DNA of 64,000 nt from Lactarius indigo (GCA_025766275.1 JAFKAC010000028.1:496001-560000), one strand, 5' to 3'; positions 1-12,345 are shown, numbered from the stretch's first letter. The notes: generated by a model from the sequence alone, not told the origin. Numbers and translations: made by a program.

Positions 1-20
1 GACTCCCCGCCCTGACCTGA

Positions 21-1182
21 TCACCCTTCTTCGCCATATCCCTCGGCAGGGGCGGAGCCACAACGCGCGACGTGGGTGGGGAATGGGCAAGGACAAGTAT
101 ACCAAGGGCCGGCACCACCTGGAGGGCCCGGGCCGAACAGGTTAGAGGAGAGTCCGAGCCCGGACGGCGTTCCGGGGAAGCTGCCAGATGACGTGCGGCC
201 AGAGAGTGGAGGTAGCGCCATGGCAGGCAAGTAGGGGGAGTACGGAGCACCGGGGAGCCCACAGGCGAGCTGGCATAGCTCGAGAACCCGCTGTATGTCG
301 AACTGTAGCGTGATCTACCTTCCGCCTAGCCGCCCAGGCGCGGCGGTGCTTTGCTTGGGTGCACACGGAGGGCCAGTTGGTTCATTTGCCACGCAGGACG
401 ATCGGTGAGGAAATATGTGTCGGTACGGTGCTACCTGTGGTGTCTGGCCTTGTAATGGCCAATTTCATGCCGCCTGTTGCGCGGAGGGCCCCACGATGCA
501 CAAACGAATGTATTTCCGACAACGCCGACACAGCTGTGGTACAGATATGGCGAGAAGATGAAAACAAAAGAAGGGTGACGGGCCAGATGAAGATTTGGGT
601 AAGTGTGGTGGTACACTGGATGAGGGCAAGGTGAGACGGACAGGCTCGATATTGAACTCGAAGATCCCCAGCACGCCCGAATTTGGACCGAGCTTTCGTT
701 CGTAGTGTGTGATGTTATACTGATTTGTACGTAAAGGCCCAGTGCGTGGGGCAACTTAAGCTGTCGGGACGACACGGGGAAAATTCGACTATATCTGTAG
801 GACCATCAGCGAGGACACTTTCAGGAAGAGAGCGACGCACCAACGTGAGTGATTCCAAATGGACTGTCAAGGAAGAGGTTGACGGCCAAGTCTAAGGATA
901 CACTATAGGCATCTTGATACGCACATATGCAGGACATAATGATGATCAAGTCAACATTGACATCCAGATAACTCGCGGGTGTGGTCTACGCCAAGCTCGT
1001 AATCCGGCCAGCTCATAGGGACTCACCAATGCCATTCGCGACGAGAAGAGAAATGGTGGTAATATAGAGGGTGAGGAAACTGGGCTCACTTGGGTCTGTG
1101 AAAGCACCAAAAGACTCTGAAGAGTGGTAGGTGCAACGGCATCGATCTTGTCTAGGAGCGAGGGCTCCCCATACGAGTCCAT
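21..1182 (-). pseudogene. ERV41-like pseudogene, copy A
   Basis: This is a decayed copy of the ERV41/ERGIC2-family gene that is intact at 30352-32274. The start (ATG at 1182-1180) still gives a LLDKIDAVAP-type N-terminus, and the TM1/luminal start can be traced at about 950-1180, but a base is lost just after TM1 and the reading falls out of frame. The exon that in the intact copy reads LSPHSGVPGIFFKFDIEPVR is recognisable but frame-broken at about 640-720. The Pro/Gly/Ser-rich tail survives at 21-230 with a changed C-terminus (ending GYGEEG instead of the intact copy's GKKDD). Most luminal exons are missing or scrambled. No long spliceable frame can be assembled. This is the oldest-looking of the four copies. 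Confidence 0.75.
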
Positions 1183-1276
1183 GACCGCGACCGACTCGGA
1201 AGGGAAGCCCAAAAGGGTGATGTGGCAGGACCCCGAAACTACACACCCTTCTGTCACCCACGTCCCCGTCCCGTCA

Positions 1277-1365
1277 CCAACGATGGGCTTAACATCACTT
1301 GTATTGACTCAACAATCTCAAGCGGGTCCATCACAATGAAATGGTCGCAAAACGGAAGTTGGACG
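1277..1365 (+). pseudogene. Relic of the CIR-N gene first exon (unit 1)
   Basis: The stretch starting CAACGATGGGCTTAACATCAC lines up with the first exon of the intact CIR-N gene (ATG at 32446). The upstream GGCAGGACCCCGAAACTAC block likewise matches the intact gene's 5' flank at about 32378-32400. The frame is not maintained beyond a few codons and no second exon follows. It lies divergent from ERV41 copy A, exactly as the intact pair is arranged, so it marks how far the duplicated segment extends. Confidence 0.6.
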
Positions 1366-1934
1366 GACTACGCCCGGTGGCACAGCGGGGCATGGTGCCT
1401 AGTCTCTATATGGGAGAAGGGCTCTAGGTTGTTTATCCGAGTCCCACATGGTGCGTCCGTCTGCCACGCGTCTCCGAGGATAAGGGTCTGCCCAGAGTCA
1501 AGTAAAGAGGAGGTCAGTAGTGGTTTAGAGCCTGCGAAAGCTCTCGTCAGGGGGCTACCGCTACCCCGACCGCCATCCTTCTGAGACCATTTAGGACGCC
1601 TACCAGTCTCGAGAGACCCCAGGCTGATTTCATGGGGAGGGGAGAGGGCTTCCCGCTCAGCAATAATATTATAGCCAGCTGGTGTCCCACAAGTACATCT
1701 GGCAGCACAATCTTGAGCGCAATCTCCTTCCGGGTGCGCTTCTCCAGCTCCATGTGGTCCCCGCGGCGAAACTAATCGCCGTGGGAACCTTCCACCATCC
1801 TCTAAGAGGATTCGCCGAAGCGACAGAGATTGAGGACCAAACCCACCGCAATCACAGCGTACACTTCACTTTCTACTCTCCGCGGGCCCTAGGATAAAGG
1901 GTTCTGGTCAGTTCCTTTCTGCTTCGCACATCCG
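1366..1934. other. Unassigned stretch in unit 1
   Basis: No gene with family resemblance was found. A short minus-strand frame at about 1550-1750 (containing MELEKRTRKEIALKIVLPD) looks protein-like but has no start, partner exon or recognised family. It could be a fragment of another duplicated gene. Confidence 0.3.
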
Positions 1935-2216
1935 AATCGTCTGACACGCTATCGAAGAATACTGGTGATACCTTCACCTTCCTCTCATTGGAGCTGCCTC
2001 TTCCTCGAAATACACTCACATGCCCTCCTGGCCCCTCTCCTCCTGATAATACCTTCCATTCTATGTCCTTGTTCCGCTCATGCCAGTCCACATGGAACGA
2101 GAAATTTTGATGTCCTTCTCATACAATCTCGGGAATCTTCCTGCGTGTTCGCGTGTTCGGGAGTTTGTTGAATTCATACGTATTATGTTGTAACCACGCA
2201 CGGGTGGTCGCTAAGC
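1935..2216. repeat. Spacer repeat, copy S1a
   Basis: One copy of a spacer sequence that recurs at about 4495-4790, 12950-13470 and 22900-23420. Shared landmarks are a CCTCCTCGAAATACnC block, a minus-strand reading with a Y/N-(E/K)-(E/D)-(I/M)-E core, a CGGGAATCTTC(C) block and, at the end, GTCGCTAAGCGC. The SPT5-like homology begins directly after that last block. Confidence 0.5.
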
Positions 2217-4349
2217 GCTCCCGCTACGCTCCCCTTCACGTCGTTACCAATACCATTTCTTCCGTATGTTTCTTGTGCTTTAGGTGTGCTGGCGCTTTTG
2301 TCAATATGTTTGCCACCCTCGAGTGGTTCTAACCTCCCATCCTTGCTGTATGATAATGGGTATGTACGATCTCCGGGAGAAACCAACGGACTCACTTTCT
2401 ATGATAGAGCCTTTCTTTTTCGATCGTTATGATCTTTTTATTGGTATTAAGCTCTACGCGAGCAATTGGGCCATTCGTGTCCTTGATGATGCCAATGTAA
2501 CCCTTTTGAGGACCTTTCACCACAGTAACAAGAACACCAATCAGCCGGTCTCGCAGACCGTGGTCCATACCTGATTCGGCCATCCCAACCGTCACGCCAT
2601 CGCTCAGGACAGGGTTCATTTCAGTAAGGTCGGCGACAGGTCGGATAATGTTGCCTTTTGGAGCAAGGGAAACAAGGGACCTTGTGCACGTCACAAACAC
2701 CCCCCCGTTTTCCACGATTCCACGATTGTGCAAGAACGCGAAGAAAGACTGGTTAATGTGAAGAATGCGACCTTTCCGACCCTACCCTGGCATATATAAG
2801 ATGCAGACAAAGTGATGGGGGGAGAAGGGATGCTTCTCACCTCGCCATCGTTTTCCTTCATATTATTACCAACCCGTAGTTCATATCCCTCCGCATCCGT
2901 TGCCATAGCACGGTTGGAGTCGCGACGTATAGATATCTGATGTGGTTGCACTAAACGCACTTCACCATTTTGGTCCAACACATGAAAAGAGTCTCGCTCT
3001 GTTTTAAAGATGACGCCGACGCTCTGGTTTCTGGGTTCGGAGTGAGATCCTCGCAACACACCACATAGAGAAGGATACCTACTCCAACTGGACCAAGTCA
3101 TGGAGTTTGTAGTTGCCCACGACGTTCGTACCCGTGCTAACTTTGGCGGCCTCACGAAGGTTTTTAGAGAACACCGAAATCTGCTAAATGTTTTGGTGTG
3201 ACGTGCAGGGATTGAACAGAACTAACCTCCTGCAAGGACATGCTAGACAAGAAGGTGACGATATTTCCCGCAATGGACACGACGAGGCCTGACTCGTTGG
3301 CGTTTTTCCCAGACACGACTTCAACATAGTCGCCAGGTTTGAAGCACTTCCTGACGCTCCGTACTGGCACCTGCACCTCCTGTTCTTCAAGATCGATGGA
3401 AACAACTGGATTGACCGTGACAATGTCTAATTTGATGGATTTGACGACACCATGAACGCCAGCTTGTTCGCCTTCGAACACTTCGATGTAATCACCAGGC
3501 TGCAACACTGCAATTGCCGCCTTACGCGAGGCCTCGGTGATAAGAGAAAGGTCAATGCCGTCCTCTTTACCCTCGCCTTCTTGGTTGCACCGCGCAAATC
3601 GTGTGATTTCGTCCAGTGTAGGGTTGATGTCTTCCGTCACTGTAGAACTGAGTTTGAAGCTTTTCTCAATAAAACCATCTTTGTACGTGTCGTTTTGGAA
3701 GATGTACGATTGACTTCGTTTCGACACCATCTTGCGACCATAGACCTTGACGACCTCTTCGTAGTTGAAAAATCGCTGTGGCGGGCGGATATCAGTTTTT
3801 TTGTGCTTTTTGCCATCGACCGCAACTTCATCTTTCGGACTGAGGTCGATTCGGGGAATGAACTTAAGTCTAAACTCCTCCCCGTTTTCGGTGATATATA
3901 CCACTTGGGCAAGATCCCCTTGATATTTTCCCCGTCTAATGCGGACCCAGTTGCCCGGATTAACGGTTGTTTCCTGCTTCTTGATTAAGAATAGATTGGG
4001 GATTTCGTCAATAGGTACCAGGGTGACACCACGACTGGGATAGATTCCAACGAGCCCATTGCAAGCCTCGCTGACATGCTTCTGACTTCGGGCCTCAACG
4101 TAGATCCTGCCAGGGAAGGAGTCGCGCTCAAATACGGAAAGGATCTGCAAGGGACGGTTGGAGAATTCGAGGTCAAGCGACTTGCGCATGAGGCTGAAGA
4201 CAAGGTCCCGCTCGCGACCGGGCTGAATGTTATTCCATCAATGATTCGGTCCTAGATAGTTTGGCAAAACGACTTTGAATGCTTGCCTTGCACTGCACAT
4301 GCCAGAGGTTGGCATCTTGGACGGAGGGCATTAGAAGGTGCTGAGGCAT
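2183..4349 (-). CDS. SPT5: Partial SPT5 duplicate (NGN-KOW core) with introns
   Basis: A fragment of the transcription elongation factor Spt5 (DSIF large subunit, which clamps RNA polymerase II with Spt4). From ATG 4349 it reads MPQHLLMPSVQDANLW, then after an intron (4223-4286, GC-AG type) PGRERDLVFSLMRK, the NGN domain (FERDSFPGRIYVEARS) and successive KOW modules (GSWVRI-like GNWVRIRRGKYQGDLAQ; LQPGDYIEVFEGEQAGVHG; FKPGDYVEVVSGKNANESG; DRLIGVLVTVVKGPQKGYIG). Further introns fit at 3181-3226, about 3061-3104, 2782-2840 and about 2340-2388, and the frame stays open across all of them. The acidic N-terminus and the C-terminal repeat region of normal Spt5 (about 1000-1200 aa) are missing. The last codons, after about 2220, run into spacer sequence. 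Retained introns show DNA-level duplication, not retroposition. It may be an expressed truncated protein or a young pseudogene. Confidence 0.75.
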
Positions 4350-4494
4350 TTTGTAGAGATATGTTCAGGAAATACTTTGGGGATTCGGACAGACGATGAA
4401 CAGCAAGCAAGCTGGACTTCCCATTCAGTTATCCGTACCCTTGCCGTACCGTGCACACGATGCGCATGTGGCTGACTAATAGTACATATTCGGA

Positions 4495-4790
4495 GATCTG
4501 GCCGTGGTCATTCGAACATCCAAACCGTCTGACGTTTGACCCGCTATCGAACTTGAAGAACGCCAGTCATACAAAGAACAGCTCCTTTCGCTCCACCTTC
4601 CCCCCTTGCTGTGCAGTCTCCTCCTCGAAATACGCGTACATTCGCCCCTGCCTCCTTGGTCCGTCCCTTCTTGATAGCACCCGTCGTTCTATCTCCTCGT
4701 ACCGCCCATCCCTGTCCATATGGAACAATGTCCTTCGGAATCATTATGTAATCTCGGGAATCTTCAGACTGTATCTGAACACCGACTGAT
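4495..4790. repeat. Spacer repeat, copy S1b
   Basis: A second copy of the spacer, on the other side of the SPT5 fragment. It has the GGCCGTGGTCATTCG...CCAAACCG block, the CTCCTCGAAATACGCGTAC block and the ATCTCGGGAATCTTC block also present at 1935-2216. Read on the minus strand it gives MDRDGRYEEIERRVLSRRDG, comparable with MDWHERNKDIEWKVLSGGEG in copy S1a. The function is unknown. The SPT5 piece is therefore flanked by direct copies of the same spacer. Confidence 0.5.
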
Positions 4791-5325
4791 GCGACGTCGC
4801 AAAGATTGACGATAATTAAAAAGTAAGGAACCGTATACTCGACCGTAATAGTGCACATCGGCTGACGCGCGTAGGGATAAAGTACGGATTGTAGTAACTT
4901 CGTAGTAATGAGGTTATGAACCGGGGGATGAATTTAGATAGCGAAAAAGCGTTAATTGAGAGCATACGTGCGCCTCAGTGATGAGAGAATGAGTGCAAAA
5001 ACGAAAGGGTTAAACCGATTGCATTTAGGGGCTCGCTTTCGAGCCTGAGTTCCCTTTATACTACTCATACAAGTACCATACCTCGTAAAGTAAGCCGAGA
5101 ATTTTGTGATGCAAACGCGGCGTCATTTTGCTACAGTAGGGACACCCGAGACGCACGACTCGGCACGAGCTTGATATAGTAAGTGACACATACACGCAAG
5201 CACAGAAACACAGCGCGAACATGAGGGCACATGTCGACAAACAGTAGATATACCAATAACACAACTGGAAATTATAACCGAGAACGTACTTAATTCACCA
5301 CGTGGTTGGGTAGTTGCGATTCTGT
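4791..5325. other. 3' flank of NLR1, no gene seen
   Basis: The first 110 bases match the 3' flanks of NLR2 (about 14800-14920) and NLR3 (about 24820-24930), sharing a GTCGCAAAGAT(T/C)(G/A) block and AAGTAACTTCGTAGT-like wording. The remainder is unit-specific and shows no coding signal. Confidence 0.5.
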
Positions 5326-8300
5326 TCAAGTTGCGCCATGATCTACCAGTAATTGTATCACACTACGCTTCCCTCCTATACGTGCTACTCGGAGCGGTGT
5401 CATCCCGTAATTGCCAACTACGTTGACATCAGCCCCTCGTTCGATTAGCAGCCGCACAACCTCGGTGTGCCCAAGTGCTGATGCACGGTGTAATGGAGTC
5501 AAGCGATACTGACACATCGTGCCGACATAGGCACCACGATCAAGTAACAACCGAACGAGGTCGAGGTGTCCGTATTCAGACGCCTTGTCCAGCGGAGTAA
5601 GACCCTCCTTGTCATGACAATCCACATCTGCACCACGATCAATCAGTACGCGTGCAACCTCCAACCTTCCTTCGGCAGACGCCACGTGCAATGAGGTTTG
5701 GCGGTCGGTATCCCGAGAATTGACGTCGATGCCATGGTTTAGTAAAGATCGAACGACGGTCAAACGTCCGCGTGCAGATGCGGCATGCAGTGTCATCTCT
5801 TCTTCGCCATCGGGAGGATCTTCGTCACTGGTACTTCCGCCATTTGTATCTTCTAGTAACAACTCATCGACATCTGGACCGTCCTGAGATGCCACTTCTG
5901 GTGGTGCCAAACCCATGCGCTCGGCCAGAAACCTTGCGACCTCGACCTTTCTGTTCCGAGACGCCGCGTATAAGGGGGATTCGCCGTTGCCATTGAGTAC
6001 ATTGATATCCGCTCCCAACTCCAATAATAACTCCACCACACCTAGGTGCCCCCCTCGAGCCGCTGCGTGTAATGGTGTCTGCCCTTCGCTATCTCTCGAG
6101 CCCACATTTGAGCCAGACTTGATAAGGAAATGCGCGACCTCAAGCTTTCCGTTACTGGATGCGCGATGTAACGGTGTTTCCTGGGAGCTGGTTTGTTTAT
6201 CGATGTCTGCGCCGCGCTCAACCAGCAATTCCGCGACCTCAAAATGTCCATTGGCTGATGCGTCATGAAGCGGAGACGAAAGATCATCATCCTCGGCGTT
6301 CACATCCGCTCCACGCTCAATGAGGAAAGCAGTAGCGTCAAGCTTCCCGTCGCCCGATGTGAGGTGTAAGGGAGTCTCCCGCCTTGCATTCCGCACATTG
6401 ACGTCGATGCCGCCTTTAAGTAGCGTTTCCATGAGGCCGAGGGCTCCGTGTCGTGATGCATGGTGCAATGGAGTCTGGAAGTCCTTATCTTTGAGCATGA
6501 GACTTGCGCGATGCTCGATCAAGAAGCTCGCCACTTCGAGTTTTTCGTCGCGCAGCGCAAGGTGTAGTGGCGTTTCTTGGTGATGATCCATCTTGTCCAG
6601 GGCTGAACCGTGTTGGATCAGCAGCCGAACAATATCGAGGTACCCTGCGGATGATGCCAGATGTAACGGAGTCTGGAGATCTTCGTCCTGCACATTTGGA
6701 TCAGCACCGTTAACAAGTAAGTCCTGGACGACGTCGAGATGCCCATTTTTCGATGCCTGGCACAATGGTGTTGACTGTTTCTTATCGCGGGATGCTACAT
6801 CCGCACCACTCTTGATTAAAACGCGCACAACCTCCACGCGCCCAACTAGCGACGCTATCGCCAATGCAGTTTTGCCTGATTTCTCTCGGAGTTCTAAGGA
6901 TGCTCCGCAATCGAGCAAATATTTCACGACATCCGGATGCCCGGACCTTGATGCGGCTTGCAATGGGGACGCAAAACATTCGTCCGGGGGATTTATATGT
7001 GCCCCACTCTCTACTAGCAGCTGGCAAACTTCCAGTGCACCAGTGACTGTCGCGAAAATCAATGGGGTCAGGCCTGATTCGTCCGGGTCGATGAGGGCGA
7101 TGTTAACGTCTGCTTGGTGCTCGATTAAAAATTGCACCGCATCGCGATCGCCGTTGAGTGATGCGCTGTGCAATAGACTTTGCCCCTCTATACCCGGGGC
7201 GTTGATATCCGCACCATGCCGAAATAATACACGAACAACATCAAAATCTCGGTTGATGAGTGCGGCAAACAAGGGGGTCACGTATTGGCCACCTCTAGTA
7301 TTGACATCTTCGGGATGGGTGACTGCGAGGTGTTCTATCATGCGGCGAAAACCACAGAGCGAAGCGTAGTATAATGGAGATCCCTCTGGTTCCTTCGGAC
7401 GCATAGTTGCCATTTGTCCCACCCAAGGATGGTCAAAGTCGTATATCCACACCCATGCCGAAAACTGTGGCGTATTCCGGTCAAAGAGACGCTCCATGAG
7501 ACCCTGGATACTCGATGACACGCCATCGAATTTGGCATGCTCGACCCAGTGCCGGGCCGCGTAGATCGCAAGCGGCTGCTTTTCCACCACACTCTTGTCG
7601 ACTTGGTCATCAAGGCTGAGTAAGATGCTGAGGCAAGCTCGCGCGAGAGTGGTGTGTGCAGAATGAGGGAAGACATGATATCGAGAGAGACAGTCTCCTG
7701 CCTTGGCAAGGCGGTCAGATTCTAGAAACTCCCTGACCGTGAAATGCGCAAATTGAACGACTGGGAAACCATCTACATTGACGACAGTGATTAGACTGGA
7801 ACAGGTCGATATCAAGCATTTCTGCGCGTCCTCAGAGCGCCAATCTATCTGGTCCTCCGAATCACCTCCGACATCGAATAGAACGGCAAGGACGTCTGCG
7901 AGCTCTGCGAGGCGAAGTGGGCGGACGGAGACGCAGAGGCACTGAAAAAGGCAGCGGGCGTATTCTCGGCTATCCTTGTCGATGCCCAACAAGATACGCT
8001 CATATGTTTCGTCTAAAGTCTGAGGCAATTCCTTCAGGGCCCGCGCAATCGTTCCTGGAATGCGGCGACGTAACGCTTCCAGTTGGCAAAAAACCCAGCG
8101 GAACCTATGATCGAATGAGATAAAATTAAGGTCCAGTGAAAAGGATTACTTACATCCCGTCGGCCTTCTCAGAGATGGTGTCGATAACTAATTTCTTATC
8201 TTCCGCTCTCCATTTTCGCATCTTGCGGTCCGAATGCACAACAGAAGTGACATAGTCGATGATATCCCGTTTCTGCCCGTCTTCGTCATGAAGAGAAACA

Positions 8301-10155
8301 GTGTAAGATGCCAAAGGCTCGAGAGTTTCTAGGATATCGGCCTCGGGACGACCGGTCGCACAGACGCGAAGATTCGGAAGGCGTGACTCGACAAGGTCTT
8401 CTATGAGCGCAAGGACCCGATCGCGTGGGGAAACTACGCCAGTGGTGCTAGGACACTCGTCGAGAGCATCTATGATGAGATAGATGGTGGGCTGCTTTGG
8501 GAGACCGAGCATGTCCTTTAGGCATTTGACAAGCGCTTTGTCATCGGGCGACCGTGATCCATTATCGTAGGTGGAATAAAGGCGGAAAAGGATTTGATAG
8601 CAAGCGTCTGATTTGGCGCAGAGCTGCACGAGAAGGGATGATAGTAAGCCGCGGACGTCCTGCTTTGTCGTATTTCTGAAGTCGAAGTAGTAATAAGCCG
8701 TCAAACCCAATCCCGCGTCACGTAGGGCCATGGACTCTTCGATGATGGTTGAACTAGTAATACCGATATGAATAAAGCTGGACGAGGTAAACGGACGCGG
8801 CACAGACCACAGAATGCTCTTCCCCGATCCCGCTACAGTGACAGGCCACCATCAATTCCCGTGGAAGGGAAACACGTTCGGAATCGCTTACGTTTGCCAA
8901 GGATCAACAGAAGACAACCTTTCGCGTTCCACTCCTTGAAGTTGCTGCCTCGAATAAACCATACCGCAGACCCGTCGGTGATATCTCTGCGTGCGGCTAC
9001 TTGGTTTTCCGACGGGTCTGGGGGGGAAAGCCAAGTAATAGATCTCTCATGCAAACGGTCACCTGCAAGACGAGTTCTCCTTCCGATTCACGCATAGTGA
9101 ATAAGACAATACACGATTCATTTTGTTTATTTCGTTTATGACCTCTTGCATGGTAACTGTTTGACGATAAGCGCGGGATATGATTAATAAGCAATATTTC
9201 GGCGTACTGAGGGTCGTCCGGATCGCAACGATCGACGCCTCGCCACCTATAGGCAACCTGATCAGATGTTCGGAATCAACCAATGGGCTTCACTCACCAT
9301 CCATGACCACTTTCATGTTGTTCATAAGACCGTGGACAACTTCCAAAATGTGCGCCTCCATCATACGGGCCTCGTCCTGCGTGAGCCGGTCCAATCTACG
9401 CAGTATACTTTCGATCTCGCTGTCCCCCAACAACTTCTTTGCGAATTGCTCTGGAATAAGTTCAGGACAAGAGACTATACACACGGTAAGGAAGCGCTTA
9501 CTGAGTCGTCCTTGTTTTATTTGTTTCTTCGCCTGGGAAAGGATAGAAAGCAGTTCGACCATTATCTTCACGATTATCTCTGTCATAAAAGGGCTCAAGT
9601 CGATCTTGGTATAAATGTCGAGACGCTTGAGGAAGTTTCCGATGCACTCAAAGAGTTCAAGGAGAGCGTCATAGCTCGCGCTGACTCCTTCGGCCGTCTG
9701 GCGTATTCAGTTCAAATGTCACATCATATCAGGAGAATGTTGGAAGATAGAAAACGAAGGAAAATACGTACGGTGAAGAGGACATTGATGCCGACGAAGA
9801 CCAGCTTTGCAGGTTGAAATGGAACCTGGTGGAGAAAAAGTAAAATAATTAAAAAGTAAAAATAAAAACCCCGTGACGATCGCTCGCGGCTCACTAGACT
9901 AGCTGCCTCGCCAAGAATTCCAGAGAAGGCGTGAACGAATTGCACAACCGGGTTGAGGCAGTCAATGAACTTTCGATTCTTGTCCCGATATTCCTTGAAC
10001 TCGTCCCTGTTCCTTTCGAGTAACTGAAGGATGGCACCGGGAGAATCGCAGCCGTTTATCTCTTCGGCGAACGGATTGTCTTGCAGATCGATCTTCATTC
10101 GTTCGACGTAATTATCCAACGCATCGCGAATCAACCGAAGGTTCGGGGAAGACAT
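5326..10155 (-). CDS. NLR1: Goodbye-like/NACHT/winged-helix/ankyrin protein
   Basis: A predicted cytosolic STAND (NLR-like) ATPase switch. The start at 10155 reads MSSPNLRLIRDALDNYVERM, the family's usual first exon. Small exons then carry the helical N-terminal region (SYDALLELFECIGNFLKRL; LDRLTQDEARMMEAHILEVV), which resembles the fungal STAND Goodbye domain. Splicing restores a Walker A GKPGSGKS (about 8830), followed by Walker B IYLIIDALDECP (about 8480) and a sensor-like ATGRPE instead of the usual TSRPE. The next exon (about 8103 to 5326) has the winged helix (FRWVFCQLEALRRRIPG, LPQTLDETYERIL) and then about 15 ankyrin repeats (TPLHxAS...GADVN). An acidic linker (GLAPPE...DVDELLLEDTNGG) and five more repeats follow. 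There are about nine introns, all short, and no frame damage was seen. NLR1 is the most divergent of the three left-hand copies. The ligand is unknown; the repeats are the likely sensor. Confidence 0.88.
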
Positions 10156-11031
10156 TTTTGAGAAGGAATAGAGAGTTGGCAGTAGTCGAGTTCAGTGAGG
10201 ATGGCCGCCAGTTCAAGTTGCAATTGATCATAGAGTGTAGTCAAGATCCTCGCGAATTTCCCACGGAGAAATGACCAATCAGCCTTTGTCACGATCACGA
10301 TCAAAGGTTGTGAGTCGTCCGCACTTGACCACTCCGAGTCCGGCTCCATGTTCTCCTTGATTTTGGTGTGATACATGGCTACTGGATCTCCAAATCGAGA
10401 AAGCGTCTCTATCACTGACGTTGCTGGCCCTCTGAGGCATTGAAGTCAAGTTTCAGAATACTGTACTAGCAAATTTGGAATGGGGTCCAAGATTGGACGG
10501 ACTCGGAGTCACGCGTGATCCGGTGATGAGCTCACACGTTCCACGTCCCACTTGTCACAGTGGGGCCCATGGACGTTCATGAACTTCTTTGCCAAGTTCG
10601 TACTATTGAGTTTGATTTCCTGAGTCACGGAGGCCCCATGTCCACACCAACTGGCTGAATGTTGACTAGCACCACCGCCCATAATCATGAACTCTGTCAC
10701 CTGTGTTGCCACTGCCGCCCATCACAGTGTTCATCAACAAGCGCATCAAAACTTACTTATAAGCAAGGTTTGGTGAGTCTTTGTTTCCGAGTATCGCAGA
10801 CCGTGTCCAGTTGGCAATCCTATCATCGCTTTCGCAAGGAAAAGTGATCCGTAAAGCTTGAGTCCACTCGAAAAAACGACAATGAGAGAACAAAGGCACT
10901 TTCCAAAAAAAGAAAAAAAATTAAGGCTTCATCACAACAAGACGGAAAATCTAGTTTTTTTGGGTGAGGAAACAACACGAATGCCGCACTCGCTCCATTA
11001 TACACGGCTCAACTACGACTCCCACCTCAAC
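10156..11031. other. NLR1 upstream region
   Basis: No complete gene is visible. The region after about 10839 (GGAAAAGTGATCCGT, GAGTCCACTC) matches 30167-30260 upstream of NLR3, so it belongs to the duplicated unit. The promoter of NLR1 must lie here, but no convincing TATA element can be fixed. A short minus-strand frame at 10509-10712 has no recognised family. Confidence 0.4.
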
Positions 11032-12095
11032 CTAGTCATCCTTCCCCGTGTCCCTCTGCGGCGGCGGAGCTGCAAACCCACTTAATGGTGAGCGCGGCGT
11101 GGGCAGGAAGTGACCAAAGCCAGGTGTACCTCGGCACTCGTGGCCACTTTTGGCGACGTGCGGCCTAGAGAACGGAAGCGGGACCGAGGCAGGTGAGAAG
11201 TGGGAGTCGGTGAGCCTGCGGGAGAGCTGGCATAATTCGAGGCCCGCCTGCAGGTCGAGCTGTACGGCGATCTGACCTCCGCCCAGCCACCTGGGAGTAG
11301 CGGGCGCGGAGCGTCCCACTAGTTCATTCGCTGTGCAGGACGCTCCGTGAGGAATCGGGAGCCGGCGATGCTACCTGTGTCATCTGACCCTGCGACGGCC
11401 AATATCACCAGTCTGTGGCGTGGAGGCCCCACGATTCGCATTGATGAGGGTCTCGTTCAATCCCATGGAGGAGCACCACTAGTTCTCTTGAGGTAAGCGA
11501 GCCATAAATTCGGCGCGCACAACCTCGATTGCTGTCTGGTTTGTACAAATCGAGCGAGCGATGGAAGAGATCTGCGAGAGAACCACGCGACTTGCACTAG
11601 CCGTGCACCTGGGCGTGTTCTAATTATAATACATGACTGGTCCAACAGGGATCACGTGAGCGACTCACTTGTGTAATAGCTTATCCAGCGCCAAATGCGC
11701 CGTCCCGGTGGAATCCTTTCCTAAGGTATAATCTGTCACCAACGTCATGCAGGTCGACGGTCAAATCTGAGAATACGGTCAGCATCTTGCGGTCCAGCAG
11801 GGAGGTATGATACACATTTACAGGGCATATCGACGATCAAATCGACATTGACGTCCAAATAACTCGCGGGAGTGTGATCCACGCCAAACTCGTAATCTGG
11901 TCAGTCCCATACGAACTCGCCAAAATGACATTCGCGATGAGAAGAGTGATGAGGGTAATGAAGAGGGTGAGGAAACTGCGCTCGCTTGAGCAACTGCGAT
12001 ATGAATTTAGTAAAGGCATCAAACTCTCGAGGGAGGCAGGTGCGACAGTGTCGATCTTGTCGAGGGGGGTCCTGTTATGCGGGGTCCTCGGACCG
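11032..12095 (-). pseudogene. ERV41-like pseudogene, copy B
   Basis: A degenerate ERV41 copy. The 5' part keeps LDKIDTVAPASLESL and the RSFLTLFITLITLLIANV TM1 segment but shifts frame just after TM1, where extra T residues sit relative to the intact copy. The middle keeps only an out-of-frame trace of the exon coding RQAIAESRKSRGFLADFF (about 11500-11620), and the exons for the rest of the luminal domain and TM2 are deleted. The 3' part keeps PPTPRSPLSGFAAPPP and ends GKDD, one Lys short of the intact copy's dilysine tail. It is about 1.06 kb against 1.9 kb for the intact gene. Confidence 0.8.
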
Positions 12096-12177
12096 ACTTG
12101 AAAGGGAGGGGGAAGGGGCACTTTATAAAGAAATATTGCAACGTTGAGCTGTGCAAGTTATGTGTTAATACACTTTA

Positions 12178-12345
12178 GGCTGATATAGCAGGACTCCGGA
12201 ACCACGCACCCTTTCAAGACCCTCAGCCGCCCACTTCCCCCATCAAATGGTGGTTAAAATTAACATAACTCGCTACAAGTCATATTACCCGCATCGACTC
12301 GACAACACCGAGCTGGTCGCAACTAGATAGAGGATGTCGATCGCC
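12178..12345 (+). pseudogene. Relic of the CIR-N gene 5' end (unit 2)
   Basis: This matches the 5' flank and first exon of the gene starting at 32446: GGCTGATATAGCAGGACTCC, then a stretch equivalent to AACATCGCTCACCACAAGTC and CGACTCGACAACATCGAGC. The ATG context is altered (AAATGGTGG), and the frame is lost. It lies divergent from ERV41 copy B. Confidence 0.65.

Noticed and set aside
3452..3988. Plus-strand 178-codon frame inside the SPT5 fragment
   Set aside because: It is antisense to clear NGN/KOW coding sequence.
6593..7369. Long plus-strand frame opposite NLR1 (similar ones at 16000-16476, 26014-26394 and 26428-26922)
   Set aside because: It is antisense to the ankyrin repeats and owes its openness to the repeated codon pattern; it has no family resemblance and no start or splice logic of its own.
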